64,000 bases of DNA. It comes from Rhodospirillaceae bacterium (GTDB lineage: Bacteria > Pseudomonadota > Alphaproteobacteria > MPNO01 > UBA2964). The notes beneath the pieces were generated by a model. It ran no database searches, was not told the DNA's origin, and saw only the letters and a program-made list of their open reading frames with translations. Of the stretch, positions 38,208 to 46,946 are shown one piece after another. The position numbers were made by a program, and so were the translations under genes. Every line of letters starts with the position of its first letter. Within the stretch, counting starts at the first letter, position 1. The stretch is from positions 841,619 to 905,618 of the forward strand of contig PBIN01000014.1 of assembly GCA_002720855.1 (NCBI GenBank), given 5' to 3'.

Positions 38208-40001
38208 ATGGGATCTGCAGCAAGTTATAAATCAGATTGGCAATCGATTTTTGCGATTTGCGCCGGGGTAAAACACCTCTTGGTGCCCGCGGTCGCCTCT
38301 GCGGTTTTTGTTTCGGGCTGCGTGGAAGGCTCTGATACCAATCAATTCGCAACCGTCGATGTCGGTAAACAGGCCAACCAAATGGTTGACGGCCTTGAGG
38401 TTGCGTCAGCGTCGGGCAAATACCTTGCGGGACGTTACGCTCGAAGAAGCCGCGATTTTGGAACTGCTGCGGATTATTTGTCCGATGCATTGTCGATAGA
38501 TGCGAGCAATAAAAAAATTCGCCGTCAAACCTTCTTTGCTTTGGTCTCCGGCGGACGAATGACGGAAGCAGCGGTGCTTGCCAAGCAAATCGTCGCTGCC
38601 GATAAGGGCGCTGCGATTGCCAACCTTAGCTTAATTGTAGAGGACGTTGTTGCTGGCAAATACGATGCAGCGGCGAATAGGCTTGAAACAATGCCGCGTC
38701 GCGGAATGAGTACCTTCGCAGCACCACTCCTTCTTTCATGGGTAAAGTCGGCACAGGGAGATATACCTGGAGCAGTCAAATCCTTGGATGCACTTAAAAA
38801 GATTGCTTCGTTCGCTGCATTAAGAAACATGCATGTCGGCTTGATTTATGAACAGGCTGGGAAGGTTGAGTTAGCCGGTCAGGCTCTCAAAAAAGCTACC
38901 GAAGGAACCGGATCGGTCAGAGTTGTAATGGGGTATGGTTATTTTCTCGAGCGGCAGGGACGTATTGCCGAAGCCGAGGCAATTTATAAACAATATATTG
39001 CGAAGAATAACAGTGACGCCCTGGAAGGAACTTTGGAGAGGGTCGCCGCGATAAGACCGCCACCTTCATTCGTTGCCACCGCTCGGGACGGATTGGCAGA
39101 GGTATTTTTCAATCTGGCGGGTACACTTGCCCAAGGGCGCTCATCCGATCTGGCGTTGATATATGGTCAGATGGCGTTGCGGCTCCGCCCAGACTTTCCG
39201 TTAGCGCAACTTTTGCTTGGCGGGTTGATGGAATCGCTATCTCGAAATGCTGAGGCCATCGCGCTTTATGGCAAAGTAGACCCTAAGTCGCCCATGTCGT
39301 GGTCTGCACGATTGCGGCGTGCGTCATCTCTTGATGAGATTGGCAAAACCACGCAAGCGATAGCGATTCTGGAACAAATGGCGGCAGAGCGCAAGGATCG
39401 GTTCGAACCATTGATCCGCATTGGGGATCTCTACCGTTCAAAAAAGAAATTTGAGGAAGCAATAGGTGCCTACGACCGGGCTATCAAGCGAGTTGGTACG
39501 CTAGAGAAAAATCACTGGTCGCTCCTCTATTCGCGAGGCATTGCCTTTGAACGTGCAAAGCGGTGGCAGAACGCGGAGAAAGATTTCCTACAGGCTCTCG
39601 AATTAAGCCCGGAGCAACCATTCGTTCTGAATTATCTCGGCTATTCCTGGGTTGATCAGGGCGTGAAGCTTGAACGAGCAAAAAAGATGATCAGGCGAGC
39701 CGTCGAGCTTCGTCCCAATGACGGATACATTGTCGATAGTCTGGGCTGGGTTCTATATCGTCTCGGAGATTACACAGGCGCGGCCAAGAATTTGGAACGT
39801 GCAGTTGTTTTGAGACCCGAAGATCCGACTATAAATGATCACCTCGGCGATGCTTATTGGCGTGTGGGACGTAAGTTTGAAGCGCGCTTCCAATGGAAAC
39901 GCGCCCTATCGCTGGAGCCTGAAAAAGACCAAATTCCGCTCATCCAGGAAAAGCTCCGTGAGGGCTTAAAAGACAAAAAAGACGGGGACAACCGGAGTTG
40001 A
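38208..40001 (+). CDS. TPR-repeat lipoprotein
   Basis: The product is 597 residues. An N-terminal signal segment ends in the lipobox FVSGC (cysteine near residue 43), so it is probably lipidated. The rest is an array of tetratricopeptide repeats. The clearest are in the C-terminal half: WQNAEKDFLQALELSPEQPFVLNYLGYSW, the next unit with AVELRPNDGYIVDSLGWVL, and AVVLRPEDPTINDHLGDAYWR. Such proteins scaffold envelope complexes, and this type is often next to ispE in alphaproteobacteria. Its stop overlaps the ispE TTG start. Confidence 0.88.
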   Translation: MGSAASYKSDWQSIFAICAGVKHLLVPAVASAVFVSGCVEGSDTNQFATVDVGKQANQMVDGLEVASASGKYLAGRYARRSRDFGTAADYLSDALSIDASNKKIRRQTFFALVSGGRMTEAAVLAKQIVAADKGAAIANLSLIVEDVVAGKYDAAANRLETMPRRGMSTFAAPLLLSWVKSAQGDIPGAVKSLDALKKIASFAALRNMHVGLIYEQAGKVELAGQALKKATEGTGSVRVVMGYGYFLERQGRIAEAEAIYKQYIAKNNSDALEGTLERVAAIRPPPSFVATARDGLAEVFFNLAGTLAQGRSSDLALIYGQMALRLRPDFPLAQLLLGGLMESLSRNAEAIALYGKVDPKSPMSWSARLRRASSLDEIGKTTQAIAILEQMAAERKDRFEPLIRIGDLYRSKKKFEEAIGAYDRAIKRVGTLEKNHWSLLYSRGIAFERAKRWQNAEKDFLQALELSPEQPFVLNYLGYSWVDQGVKLERAKKMIRRAVELRPNDGYIVDSLGWVLYRLGDYTGAAKNLERAVVLRPEDPTINDHLGDAYWRVGRKFEARFQWKRALSLEPEKDQIPLIQEKLREGLKDKKDGDNRS

Positions 40002-40888
40002 CGGAGACACCTGTCGATCCTAGTCCCGAAACGGTATCAATTCACGCGCACGCAAAGATAAATCTATATCTCCATGTTATTGGCCAACGTGATGATGGAT
40101 ATCACGAGCTCGATAGTCTTGTTGGATTTACCGAATTTAGCGATCTTCTAACGGTAGCGAAGAATGCTAACCTAGCACTCGATATAGAAGGGCCATTCGC
40201 TGGTTCTCTCTCCCAAAACGGCGACAACCTTGTACTAACAGCCGCAAAAATGCTTGCCAATGAAGCCGGTATTCAGCCGGAGGCAAAAATTATACTCCAT
40301 AAAAACCTTCCTGTTGCGTCGGGTATCGGCGGTGGTTCCGCTGATGCGGCTGCGGCATTAAAAGCTTTAAATTCTTTTTGGCAGATAGGCCTTTCCGAAG
40401 AAGCTTTGGCAAAGATTGGACTTGAGATTGGTGCCGATGTTCCAGCCTGTCTCAGGAGCAAAACCGCTCGCATGGCCGGAATTGGTGAACAAATTTCCGA
40501 AATTGAAGCAAATCTCGATGTTGGTGTTCTTCTAGTAAATCCTGGAGTGCCTATATCGACTCCAGAGGTTTTCAGAGCCCGGCGAGGCGCATTCTCAGAA
40601 GCAGTCACTGGATTGAATTGGGACGATAAATTTGGCTTGTATGACTTGCTTCTCGGTCTAAAAAACGATTTGCAATCTCCTGCTGTTCAACTGGTGCCTG
40701 AGATCAAATCGGTTCTGGAGGTTTTGCAATCTCTGAAAGATTGTCGTGTTGCAAAATTGTCGGGGAGTGGCGCTACATGCTTCGGACTATTTGACGACAG
40801 CGGTGCGGCGAAGATAGCCGAACAGAAAATCCGAAAATCAAATCCGAGTTGGTGGGTGCAGGCGACGTACTTCGTTTGCGAAAAATAG
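39998..40888 (+). CDS. ispE: 4-diphosphocytidyl-2-C-methyl-D-erythritol kinase
   Basis: The product is a 296-residue GHMP kinase of the MEP isoprenoid pathway. The substrate motif AHAKINLYLHVIGQRDDGYHEL, the ATP-binding LPVASGIGGGSADAAAAL and the late KLSGSGATCFGLF are all intact. The start is TTG within the TPR gene stop (TTGA overlap), preceded by GGAG at very short spacing, suggesting coupling rather than independent initiation. IspH of the same pathway is at 15.6 kb. Confidence 0.96.
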   Translation: MTETPVDPSPETVSIHAHAKINLYLHVIGQRDDGYHELDSLVGFTEFSDLLTVAKNANLALDIEGPFAGSLSQNGDNLVLTAAKMLANEAGIQPEAKIILHKNLPVASGIGGGSADAAAALKALNSFWQIGLSEEALAKIGLEIGADVPACLRSKTARMAGIGEQISEIEANLDVGVLLVNPGVPISTPEVFRARRGAFSEAVTGLNWDDKFGLYDLLLGLKNDLQSPAVQLVPEIKSVLEVLQSLKDCRVAKLSGSGATCFGLFDDSGAAKIAEQKIRKSNPSWWVQATYFVCEK

Positions 40889-40892
40889 AATT

Positions 40893-42451
40893 TTAATTGG
40901 TTGCGGGCGCATTCGCCGGGACTGGCGCCATGGCTCCAACCACTTGCCGCAAATCATTGAGCAATGATGCCGTTGCTTTTCCGGTGACATTTAAACCGGC
41001 AAACCTCTGATACATCTTAATCGCCTCGACCGTATTCTTTCCCATGACGCCATCCGGTTTGCCTGGTGCCAAATCCAGTCGGGCGAGAAGTGACTGGATT
41101 TCCGCCACACCTGCCTTGTTTAGATCGCTGGTCCGATTATTTACAGCCGCCATTCCAGCGGCGGGCGTTGTCGAAGACGCTTTGGCAATCTCTGATTTAG
41201 TTGGTTGGTCCGACGCTACAATTTTTGCACGCTCCAGTTTTTTAGCAGCTTCAGCACTTCCGGCTGCAAGCGCCTTATTAAAATAGGCCGTAGCGGTTTT
41301 GTTGTCCTTTTTGACCCCAAGACCGTGCTCGTGCATTAGCCCCAAACTGTACATTGAATCCGCAAGGCCCTGCGCACTGCTTTTTTTGAACCAGTGAGCC
41401 GCTTGTTTGTAGTTTTTGGGTGTTCCTCTGCCCTGCGCATACAGCGTTCCCAAATTGTGTTGAGCTTTTACATGACCTTTTTGAGCCGCTTTTTGATACA
41501 ACGCGATTGCTTTGCCAGGGTCTTTTGATACGCCTCGGCCCAGCTCGTAAAGTAACGCAAGATTGTACTGTGCCGGGGCAATGCCGCCCTCCGCTGCCTT
41601 TTCCAACCAGACGACGGCATTTTACGGACTCTTTGCAAAACCTTTACCAGCGAGGTGTCGATTTGCCAGTTCGAATTGCGCCGCATTGTTGCCGCGGTTA
41701 GCGAGCTCGGTGAGTTCTTTTGCGCTCAAATTCTCAAGGGATTTGATAACTTTGACATCATCCTCAGTAACCTTTGTCGTCTTTACAGCTGCACTTGAAA
41801 CTGCACCTGAATCTTTTCCGGTTGGCAGGGCTGCTTGTTGTTGCGTCTCGCCAGACGGTTTTGTTGCAGGCGCTATTTTCTTGGCGACCTCGCGTTTGGC
41901 GTCCGTGTCTTTGTTTACGGTATCGAAATTCTGTTTTGAAGCGGCCTGTTGTTGGGACGACGGCGAGACTGCGCGTTGATTTTTATCATATATCCATAAG
42001 CCACCGGCGAGTGCGGCAACAATAGCGCACCCCAACAATCCCATTTGTGCGAAGACAGGTTTTTTGCGTTTTGCAGAAGCGGCAACAACAGTTTCAACGC
42101 TAGAGGTTTGTGGTCTGCCACCCATAGCTTCGTCTGCATCTTGAGGACCGTCTTTTTTCGACCCTTTATCGCGGGCGGATTGCAAAGCCTGTTCGACTTC
42201 GGCGCTAGCCGTACTGGCCGCACGCTCAGATTTTTTTCGTGGTTCGATTTCGTTGTTGAGGAAACCGATTCGGAATCATTCGAATTGTCTGCAGCTCCCG
42301 GACTTAAATCCGACTGTCTTTCTGCACGATTTTTGATTGCACGATCTACCCAGGCACCGATCGTCATTCCATGACGTTTGGCAGCTTCCTTTGCTATCTG
42401 CCGTGCGTCTGGGTCTACTCCCTTTACACTCCAGGGACTCGACTTTGCCAT
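40893..42451 (-). pseudogene. PodJ-like protein with Sel1 repeats and peptidoglycan-binding domain, broken by frameshift and stop
   Basis: Joined across two lesions this would be about 519 residues. The N-terminus (SPWSVKGVDPDARQIAKEAA) is the PodJ-type motif. Then come a polar linker, a membrane span (about MGLLGCAIVAALAGGLWIYD), four or so Sel1 repeats and a C-terminal peptidoglycan-binding domain (SLLARLDLAPGKPDGVMGKNTVEAIKMYQRFAG). The frame changes near an A7 run (T7 at 42231-42237 on the plus strand); one extra A would restore it. A TAA at 41622-41624 interrupts the first Sel1 repeat in frame. Decay or sequence error are both possible. Confidence 0.82.
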
Positions 42452-42641
42452 TTTCCGAACTCCTCCCGCAGAAGACTATACCGGGGTCCCATCACCGTTG
42501 TTAAGAGCAAAATCGGATAGTTATGGTTAACAAATTGTAAATATATCGGAGAGCAACGATTGCGCTAATTCGTGCCTACAAATGAGTGTCACCTAGCAAA
42601 TCAAATGAATATTTTGGGTGGGTGTTTGTCGAAATTGCGTG

Positions 42642-43370
42642 CTAGTCGCGGTTGCGTCGCCACCAACCACCTTGAGACTTTGGCCTTCTATTTGAACCGC
42701 GCCCTTCTTCCATCTTATCGAGACGTTCGGTGATGCGCATTACGGCGCGTTCAACAGGTGCAGTCGAAACACCCTTTTGCGATTTGACCTCTTCCACCTG
42801 AGCGGACAGTTCACTGACCTGTTCAGCGAGCGGTGCAACGGCGGCCGTGGTCTTCCTTTCGGCCTGTTCCACGCGATTGCTCAGTGTCTGAATACTTTCA
42901 AACAAAGCCTGAATGGTTGGTGCCGGTAATGGTGCCTGCCCAGAACCGTAGTTTGTTGCAGGTTGTTCACCAAATCCTCCAGCTTGTTGGGGCGGCTGCT
43001 GCATGCCTGGGTCGTATCCGCTATGACCGCCATTGTTTGGTCCTTGATTGTATTGTTGACCCGGCGCGTATTGTTGTCCCGAATTATAACCTTGTGAGGG
43101 GTTGTATTGTTGTCCCTGATTATATTGTTGACCGGGGTTATATTGTTGACCCGTATTATACTGCTGAGAGGGAGCTTCCTGTTCGCCATTTTGTTTGGCT
43201 GCAGGATTATCCTGCTTTGAACCACTCAATTGCTCTGTAGCGGCAGCACGAATAGTTTGGGTTAGCCAGGAGCCAACAGTAAGTCCCGCGCGACGGGCAG
43301 CAATCTTGGCAGCCTCGCGTGCTTCAGGGTCTACACCCTTAACACTCCAGGGGGATCGATTAACTGCCAT
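42642..43370 (-). CDS. PodJ-motif protein with QQYNxG repeats and coiled coil
   Basis: The product is 242 residues. Residues 7-40 (PWSVKGVDPEAREAAKIAA onward) match the N-termini of the two neighbouring genes and of PodJ. Residues 69-110 are seven tandem hexapeptides QQYNxG, followed by more Gly, Gln, Asn and Pro to about 150. A short coiled coil follows (about 155-205) and the protein ends in a basic tryptophan tail (GGWWRRNRD). No membrane span is seen. I infer a cytoplasmic scaffold or polar protein; no function is proven. Confidence 0.8.
   Translation of the reverse strand: MAVNRSPWSVKGVDPEAREAAKIAARRAGLTVGSWLTQTIRAAATEQLSGSKQDNPAAKQNGEQEAPSQQYNTGQQYNPGQQYNQGQQYNPSQGYNSGQQYAPGQQYNQGPNNGGHSGYDPGMQQPPQQAGGFGEQPATNYGSGQAPLPAPTIQALFESIQTLSNRVEQAERKTTAAVAPLAEQVSELSAQVEEVKSQKGVSTAPVERAVMRITERLDKMEEGRGSNRRPKSQGGWWRRNRD
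43041..43166 (-). repeat. Seven tandem 18-bp units encoding QQYNxG
   Basis: The units encode QQYNTG, QQYNPG, QQYNQG, QQYNPS, QGYNSG, QQYAPG and QQYNQG in that order. The DNA copies are imperfect (TATTGTTGACC-type core on the plus strand) but remain in phase, so selection has kept the reading frame. It is a minisatellite inside a coding region and could vary in copy number. Confidence 0.85.
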
Positions 43371-43513
43371 GAAAAAAAGTCACACTCTTTTGGTACATCA
43401 AACGTGGTATTTCGGGGCGTACTTTCAGCCCTACCTTCGTTTAATAAAGTATAACTTATGGCATAAAGTTAAGAAATTGCAAGCATTTGCGGTATCACCA
43501 AGAAATGAACCAA

Positions 43514-43560
43514 GGTAATATATGGTCATATTACCAAGCGTCAGGTGATATTCGCTGACG
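43514..43560. other. Two adjacent hairpins between the PodJ-motif genes
   Basis: GGTAATAT and ATATTACC (43514-43521 and 43528-43535) form a perfect 8-bp stem. CGTCAG and CTGACG (43539-43544 and 43555-43560) form a 6-bp stem. They lie in a 260-base AT-rich gap that otherwise holds no gene. They may end transcription of the small gene to the right or lie in the leader of the QQYNxG gene, both read leftward. Confidence 0.4.
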
Positions 43561-43630
43561 ACTTTATACCTGCTAAACTCCCGCAATCTGCAATCGAATG
43601 CGGCTTTAGTACTGCATTTGCAGAATGTGG

Positions 43631-43879
43631 CTAGGCGTTACCTGCTGCAGCCCGCATCATCGCTCTTTCTATTGAACTCATGCGGTTGGCAGACACAACA
43701 GAGTCAGACTTTGTTTCTGCTGAATTATCGGCAATTGATTGTTCAAAGCTGTTTAGTTCCCGGATGGCCTCCGAAAGCCATTCGCCGATCAAAATACCTT
43801 CATCGGCCGCACAAGCCTTTGCTGAGGCCCGAGCTTCCGAAGATACGCCTCGTAGACTCCAGATAGGTTTTTCAGACAT
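43631..43879 (-). CDS. Small PodJ-motif protein
   Basis: The product is about 82 residues from MSEKPIWSLRGVSSEARASA; a frame from 43924 adds 15 residues but starts in AT-rich DNA. The N-terminal half repeats the motif W-S-x-[KR]-G-V-x-x-E-A-R-x-x-A-K seen in the next two genes, ending in IGEWLSEAI. The C-terminal half has SSIERAMMRAAAG, similar to the end of the PodJ-motif helix region in the 242-residue neighbour (VERAVMRITERL). There is no other domain. It is the first of three same-strand paralogues. Confidence 0.65.
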   Translation of the reverse strand: MSEKPIWSLRGVSSEARASAKACAADEGILIGEWLSEAIRELNSFEQSIADNSAETKSDSVVSANRMSSIERAMMRAAAGNA

Positions 43880-44049
43880 AGCCAACCGCTGTAACCAACA
43901 AATACCAAGCTCCACTATACACATAACACCCCAAATACTTAACAGTACGTTAATATTTCTTTGCGACGGTCTTTTTTGCCTATTTGAGAACGAATTCGAT
44001 CAGAATCTATTGCGGTAAATTGCAAACACACCTATTTTCCGCATCCCAA

Positions 44050-44123
44050 TGGGGCATAGCCAAGCGGTAAGGCAACGGGTTTTGATCCCGTGATCCCTGG
44101 TTCGAATCCAGGTGCCCCAGCCA
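44050..44123 (+). tRNA. tRNA-Gln (anticodon TTG)
   Basis: A complete cloverleaf is readable: acceptor TGGGGCA pairing with TGCCCCA, D-arm with AGCGGTAAGGC, anticodon stem ACGGG/CCCGT around the loop TTTTGAT with anticodon TTG, T-arm CCTGG-TTCGAAT-CCAGG, discriminator G and an encoded CCA. It is followed by a short spacer before the TusA-like gene. Confidence 0.97.
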
Positions 44124-44232
44124 TCTATTGTAGGTTAATTGCTACCGGCATATTACCAGTAGCTAATGGCGTAAAAAGTGAGTGTTAAACGGCTTGCCAG
44201 CCTCCAAAATCATGATGATGAAGGCGACTACA

Positions 44233-44469
44233 ATGGAAAATACCCCGAATGGTCTGCTCGACGCTCAAGGCCTAAAATGCCCACTGCCGGTCTTGCGAGC
44301 TCGCAAATCAATAAGATCGATCGAAATTGGCGCAATGCTGACTGTTTTGGCGACCGACCCTGCCGCGCCCGATGATTTCAAGGCCTTCTGTGACCAGGCA
44401 GGTCATGAACTGATCTCGAGTAAAGATGTAGATGGGGTGATAACGATTACGCTTCGTCGCGGGCGGTGA
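44233..44469 (+). CDS. TusA-family sulfurtransferase
   Basis: The product is about 78 residues from MENTPNGLLDAQGLKCPLPV, with GAAGG about nine bases upstream; longer frames start at 44182 and 44212. The sulfur-carrying cysteine is in the CPLP motif, and VLATDPAAPDDFKAFCDQAGH is the typical second half of the fold. TusA-like proteins shuttle sulfur for tRNA thiolation or other sulfur pathways. The gene overlaps the convergent ABC transporter gene by 23 bases. Confidence 0.93.
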   Translation: MENTPNGLLDAQGLKCPLPVLRARKSIRSIEIGAMLTVLATDPAAPDDFKAFCDQAGHELISSKDVDGVITITLRRGR

Positions 44470-45943
44470 TATTGAGTCGCCGTTCGGCTAACTCAAACGA
44501 GAATTGAACGGCAAGCGCCATTACGGCTGCCGGTATGGCGCCTTCGAGAATAAGACCTATGTTATCCAGTCGAATACCCGTCAGAATGGGCTGTCCGTAA
44601 CCGCCGGCGCCAATCAATGCACCGAGTGTCGCTGTTCCAATATTTATGACCGCTGAAGTCTTTATCCCCGCCATAATCGAAGGACTTGCCAGCGGAAGCT
44701 CTATACGCCGCAATCGGGCTGGTGCCGGCAGTCCAATCGCGATAGCGGATTTGACTAATGTTGGGTCAATCCCATTCAATCCGGCATGGGTATTTCGAAC
44801 GATCGGAAGCAGACTGAACAGAAAGAGCGCTGCGATAGCCGGTTCACTGCCTATTCCGAAGAGCGGTATCATGAAAACGAGTAGAGCAAGGCCCGGAATT
44901 GTCTGAATAATGCCGGTGAAAGCCAGTACGACCTGTCCGGCCCTACTATGTCGTGCCGCATATATGCCCAGAGGTATGGCTACTAATATTGCAGAAAACA
45001 GTGATATCCCGACCAATACAAGATGTTCAAAGGTTCGTTGGAGAACGCGTGCAATAATACCCTGGTTTTCCACGAAGGTTTTCAATTGATACGTTTCTGT
45101 CAGGAATTCCGCGGCGACGACGCCTTCATTCCGCCCCTTAATTTTGACGGCTGCGTTCATTCGGGACATTCTAGAGCCGTCCAACTTACCTGGTAGTGTT
45201 AAAAAAGCCGATACAACGTCGGGCGCAGTCTGTTTTAGGGTAGACCTATAAAGTATGACCGCGTCATACCGCGGAAAATGAGCCCGATCATCGCTCAAAA
45301 TCTGCAAATTATAATATGCAATCTCGGCATCAGTCGTATAAACGTCGATTACATCGATATCGCCGGACTGCAGGGCGCGATATGCCAGATCATGGTTTAA
45401 ACCCCGAACATCGGTTTGCGGCAGCTGATAGCGCTTTCTTAACGCCGGCCAACCATCGCCACGATCCATAAACTCATTGCTGAACCCGAATTTAAGCGGC
45501 GCAAAGCGCTGCAAGTCGGAAATGCCACTCAAACCGAATTTTTTTGCAGCTTTCTTGGTTGTCGCGAGCGCATACGTATTGTTGAAGCCTAACGGTGCGC
45601 TTATGGCCAATCCTCTTTTATTTAGTGCTCGTTTTAGCGCCTGCCCGGACGAGATTTCTTCGTTGGCGAGAATTTCACGGATTATGGTGCCGGTATATTC
45701 GGGATAGGCGTCTATTTCTCCGCGCAATAACGCCTGCCAGAGGATTCTGGTGCCGCCCAGCTGTTTTCGATGGTTTACTGCCCGTCCCGTACTTTTTGCC
45801 AGCCCGCCCAAAATTTCACCCAATATGACGGATTCCGTGAAGCTCTTGGAGCCGATGGTGATGCTGTCAGTTTTAGCAAATGCAGTCGTGAAACCGAGTA
45901 AAGACAGCAAACACAAAGCAATATTTAAGGATCGTAATATCAT
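44447..45943 (-). CDS. Betaine/choline-type ABC transporter, substrate-binding protein fused to permease
   Basis: The product is 498 residues. A signal peptide (about 1-23) precedes an OpuAC-type binding domain (about 25-290): SITIGSKSFTESVILGEIL, GTRILWQALLRGEIDAYPEYTGT and the later GDIDVIDVYTTDAEI. A permease domain follows from about 305 with about five spans and the EAA-type loop SAIAIGLPAPARLRRIELPLASPSIMAGI. Osmoprotectants are the family's usual cargo, but ergothioneine and other quaternary amines are also carried. It is coupled to its ATPase by ATGA overlap. Confidence 0.9.
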   Translation of the reverse strand: MILRSLNIALCLLSLLGFTTAFAKTDSITIGSKSFTESVILGEILGGLAKSTGRAVNHRKQLGGTRILWQALLRGEIDAYPEYTGTIIREILANEEISSGQALKRALNKRGLAISAPLGFNNTYALATTKKAAKKFGLSGISDLQRFAPLKFGFSNEFMDRGDGWPALRKRYQLPQTDVRGLNHDLAYRALQSGDIDVIDVYTTDAEIAYYNLQILSDDRAHFPRYDAVILYRSTLKQTAPDVVSAFLTLPGKLDGSRMSRMNAAVKIKGRNEGVVAAEFLTETYQLKTFVENQGIIARVLQRTFEHLVLVGISLFSAILVAIPLGIYAARHSRAGQVVLAFTGIIQTIPGLALLVFMIPLFGIGSEPAIAALFLFSLLPIVRNTHAGLNGIDPTLVKSAIAIGLPAPARLRRIELPLASPSIMAGIKTSAVINIGTATLGALIGAGGYGQPILTGIRLDNIGLILEGAIPAAVMALAVQFSFELAERRLNITARDEA

Positions 45944-46707
45944 CGAAATGACCCGGCATCGTTTTGCTCTGAGGACAGGCCGGGAACGATGCGTTGAGCG
46001 CTTACAAACTGTTCGACAAAATTGTCGATTGGGTTTTCAACCAGGTCCTCGATTGTGCCCGATTGGACGATTTCGCCCTGCCGCAACAGGATAATTCTAT
46101 CCCCGAAATATGCCGCCTCGCCGATATCGTGAGTTACCATGATTACGGTTTTGCCCAGGGCCTGGAAGATGTCTTTGAGCTCCGACTGCAGATCAAAACG
46201 AATAAGCGGATCAAGCGCGCCGAGCGGTTCATCCAGGAGCAAAACGTCTGGGTCGAGCATGAGTGCACGCATGAGGGCGACGCGTTGGCGCTGTCCTCCG
46301 GACAATGTCGTCGGGGACCGGTCAAGTGCTTCCGTTGTAAAGTGAGTTAGTGCACATAAATATTTGAGCCGTTCAGCATTAGCAGTTGGATCGAGATCCA
46401 AATGCTTCGCCATGAGGGTAATATTCTGGCGCGCCGATAAATGCGGAAAAAGACCACCCTCCTGAATCACATATCCCATTCGCTGACGCATCTTTTCCAA
46501 ATTGTCTGATGCGAGCGGCGTCGAATCGAAGATAATGTCTCCAGCATCAGGCTGAACCAGCCCGATGAGCATATTCAGAATTGTCGATTTCCCGCAGCCA
46601 CTCGGGCCAATCAAGACAGTTGTCTCTTTGGCGGCAAATACAAGATCTGTACGTGCGACCGCTAACGTCTTGTCGAAATGTTTTGTAACATTGCGAAGCT
46701 CAAACAT
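45940..46707 (-). CDS. ABC transporter ATP-binding protein (OpuCA-like)
   Basis: The product is about 255 residues from MFELRNVTKHFD; the open frame continues to 46860 but the additional 51 residues are not typical. Walker A is GPSGCGKST, the signature is LSGGQRQRVALMRAL, Walker B is LLLDEPLGALD, and the H-loop is TVIMVTHDIGEAA. There is no C-terminal CBS domain, unlike OpuCA. It powers the fused binding protein-permease downstream, which it overlaps by four bases. Confidence 0.93.
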   Translation of the reverse strand: MFELRNVTKHFDKTLAVARTDLVFAAKETTVLIGPSGCGKSTILNMLIGLVQPDAGDIIFDSTPLASDNLEKMRQRMGYVIQEGGLFPHLSARQNITLMAKHLDLDPTANAERLKYLCALTHFTTEALDRSPTTLSGGQRQRVALMRALMLDPDVLLLDEPLGALDPLIRFDLQSELKDIFQALGKTVIMVTHDIGEAAYFGDRIILLRQGEIVQSGTIEDLVENPIDNFVEQFVSAQRIVPGLSSEQNDAGSFR

Positions 46708-46946
46708 GACGCCATCACACAGGAACGAATGCGCAACCACAAGACCGTTTATACGCAGTTCTATTTCAAATATTACGGTGCCTGCTAACGCTGGATGGCG
46801 GGTTAATCTGGCATCGATCTTGAACGTTTTCTGGTTCGTAGCGGCTGAGTTGGTCCACATGGAACGGAAATCAAATCTTGCATTTGTCGATTCGATGAAG
46901 ACTGCAGTAATTAAATACGTTCATTTGCTGTTGGGAGCGCGTCTCG

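Noticed and set aside
43041-43166. Tandem repeat considered as a CRISPR array
   Set aside because: Units are 18 bp with no spacers and encode an in-frame QQYNxG hexapeptide inside a gene.
46708-46860. A 51-residue extension of the ABC ATPase
   Set aside because: It is not typical of the family; MFELRNVTKHF is the usual N-terminus.
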